Assembly: GCA_019419485.1 (NCBI GenBank)
Contig: DXZV01000133.1
Coordinates: forward strand, 1-5,090
From: Collinsella sp.
Lineage (GTDB): Bacteria; Actinomycetota; Coriobacteriia; Coriobacteriales; Coriobacteriaceae
Length of the DNA: 5,090 nucleotides
Direction: 5' to 3'
The notes beneath the pieces are model-generated. The model searched no databases, had not been told where the DNA came from, and worked only from the letters and a program-made list of their open reading frames with translations. The position numbers and the translations under genes are program-made. This document shows, in pieces, positions 3,983 through 5,090 of this stretch. The number at the start of each line of letters is the position of its first letter. Positions within the stretch are counted from its first letter, which is position 1.

Positions 3983-5090
3983 ATGGCAACTGTTGCCGCA
4001 CCTATCGACGCCACGTCGACCGCCGCTTGGAAGGCACTCGAGGCTCATCAGGAGAAGCTCGAGGCCGAGGGCATCGACCTCAAGGCCTGGTTTGCCGCCG
4101 ACGCCGAGCGTGTGAACAAGCTGAGCTTTGACGCCGGTGACCTGCACTTCGACCTGTCCAAGAACCTGGTGACCGATGAGACCGTCAAGCTGCTGTGCGA
4201 TCTTGCCCGCGAGGTGAAGCTCGAGGAGCGCCGCGACGCCATGTTCTCCGGCGAGCACATCAACACCACCGAGGACCGTGCCGTCCTGCACACCGCACTG
4301 CGCCGCCCGGCCAGCGAGAAGGGCCAGCTCATCGTTGACGGCCAGGACGTCGTCGCCGACGTGCACGAGGTCCTCGATCGCATGTATGCTTTTGCCGAGC
4401 GTGTGCGCTCCGGTGAGTGGAAGGGCGTTACCGGCAAGAAGATCGAGCACCTGGTGTCCATCGGCATCGGCGGCTCCGATCTGGGCCCGGTCATGGCTTA
4501 CGAGGCTCTGCGCCCCTATGCCGACGCCGGTATCGATTGCCGCTACATCTCCAACATCGACCCCAACGACCAGGCCGAGAAGCTCAAGGGTTTGGATCCC
4601 GAGACCACGCTCGTGATTATCGTCTCCAAGACCTTCACCACGCTCGAGACCCTCACCAACGCCCGCGAGGTCAAGACCTGGATGCTCGAGCAGCTCAAGG
4701 CCCAGGGCGCCATCGACGGCTCCGATGAGCAGAACGCCGAGGCCGTGGCCAAGCACTTCGTTGCCGTCTCCACTGCACTCGACAAGGTCGAGGCCTTCGG
4801 TATCGATCCGGCCAACGCCTTCGGTTTCTGGAACTGGGTCGGCGGCCGCTACTCCGTCGACTCCGCCGTGGGCCTGTCGCTGATCGTTGTGCTCGGCCCC
4901 GAGCGCTTCCAGCAGTTCCTCGAGGGCTTCCACGCCATCGACGAGTACTTCTGCAACACCCCGCTCGAGAACAACGCCGTCGCGCTGATGGGTTTGTTCA
5001 ACGTCTGGTACGTCAACTTCTTCGGTTCCAAGAGCCACGCCGTGCTGCCGTACTGCCAGTACCTGCACCGTTTCCCGGCCTACCTGCAGC
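3983..5090 (+). CDS. pgi: glucose-6-phosphate isomerase, 3' end outside window
   Basis: The first 369 residues of phosphoglucose isomerase are present, and the frame stays open to the window edge. The enzyme interconverts glucose 6-phosphate and fructose 6-phosphate in glycolysis and gluconeogenesis in the cytoplasm. SIGIGGSDLGP (159-169) and SKTFTTLET (215-223) are the sugar-isomerase (SIS) phosphate-binding loops. NWVGGRYSVDSAVG (284-297) fits PROSITE-type PGI signature 1 and holds the catalytic-region arginine R289. PYCQYLHRFPAYLQ (356-369) leads into the conserved QQ region. Bacterial enzymes of this long type have about 540-550 residues, so roughly one third is missing at the C-terminus because of the window edge. 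The ATG at 3983 follows GAGGAGGA (3971-3978) at normal spacing. Codons are strongly biased to GC-ending forms such as GAG, CTC and GCC, as expected for a highly expressed housekeeping gene. Confidence 0.97.
   Translation, partial: MATVAAPIDATSTAAWKALEAHQEKLEAEGIDLKAWFAADAERVNKLSFDAGDLHFDLSKNLVTDETVKLLCDLAREVKLEERRDAMFSGEHINTTEDRAVLHTALRRPASEKGQLIVDGQDVVADVHEVLDRMYAFAERVRSGEWKGVTGKKIEHLVSIGIGGSDLGPVMAYEALRPYADAGIDCRYISNIDPNDQAEKLKGLDPETTLVIIVSKTFTTLETLTNAREVKTWMLEQLKAQGAIDGSDEQNAEAVAKHFVAVSTALDKVEAFGIDPANAFGFWNWVGGRYSVDSAVGLSLIVVLGPERFQQFLEGFHAIDEYFCNTPLENNAVALMGLFNVWYVNFFGSKSHAVLPYCQYLHRFPAYLQ

Noticed and set aside
3710..5068. Minus-strand open frame continuing upstream of the polymerase and antisense to pgi
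   Set aside because: It runs through the promoter, the LexA boxes and the inverted repeat and is antisense to a clear pgi gene. Its sequence has no recognisable domain before the polymerase motifs, and the absence of stops follows from the GC-rich pgi codons.
1..5090. CRISPR array, tRNA, rRNA or transposase gene
   Set aside because: No spaced direct repeats, cloverleaf sequence or transposase motif was found on either strand by reading.

Overview
The window looks like chromosomal DNA of a high-GC Gram-positive gut bacterium. The best guess is Collinsella or another Coriobacteriia, judged from the GC-rich codon use, frequent GTG starts, strong GGAGG ribosome sites, a DUF3793-flavodoxin pair and an actinobacterial-type regulatory layout. 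This placement is inferred from gene content and style, not from a database match.

Layout. Positions 30-1200 (minus strand) hold a two-gene unit: a DUF3793 protein followed by a short-chain flavodoxin. Positions 1201-1375 are a divergent control region. It carries a minus-strand promoter overlapped by a DtxR/IdeR-like iron box, and a plus-strand promoter followed by a GC-tract palindrome like those bound by copper-sensing CsoR repressors. Positions 1376-1759 (plus) encode a membrane-anchored heavy-metal-associated (HMA) domain protein. It converges on a minus-strand pair at 1786-3709: a UmuC-type Y-family DNA polymerase and a YolD-like protein, overlapping by 8 bases. Positions 3710-3982 are a second divergent control region with a clear promoter, two LexA (DinR) boxes, a long near-perfect inverted repeat ending in a T run, and the leader of glucose-6-phosphate isomerase. 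That gene (pgi) starts at 3983 and runs off the right edge.

How the parts fit. The flavodoxin unit fits an iron-starvation response in which flavodoxin replaces ferredoxin. The HMA protein fits copper or other soft-metal handling. The polymerase-YolD pair is a DNA-damage-inducible translesion module, and its promoter architecture supports SOS control directly. pgi is a housekeeping glycolytic gene. No wholly novel system is evident. The points most worth following are the operator sites, the long inverted repeat at 3796-3849, an insert in the polymerase, and a Cys-rich insert in the DUF3793 protein.
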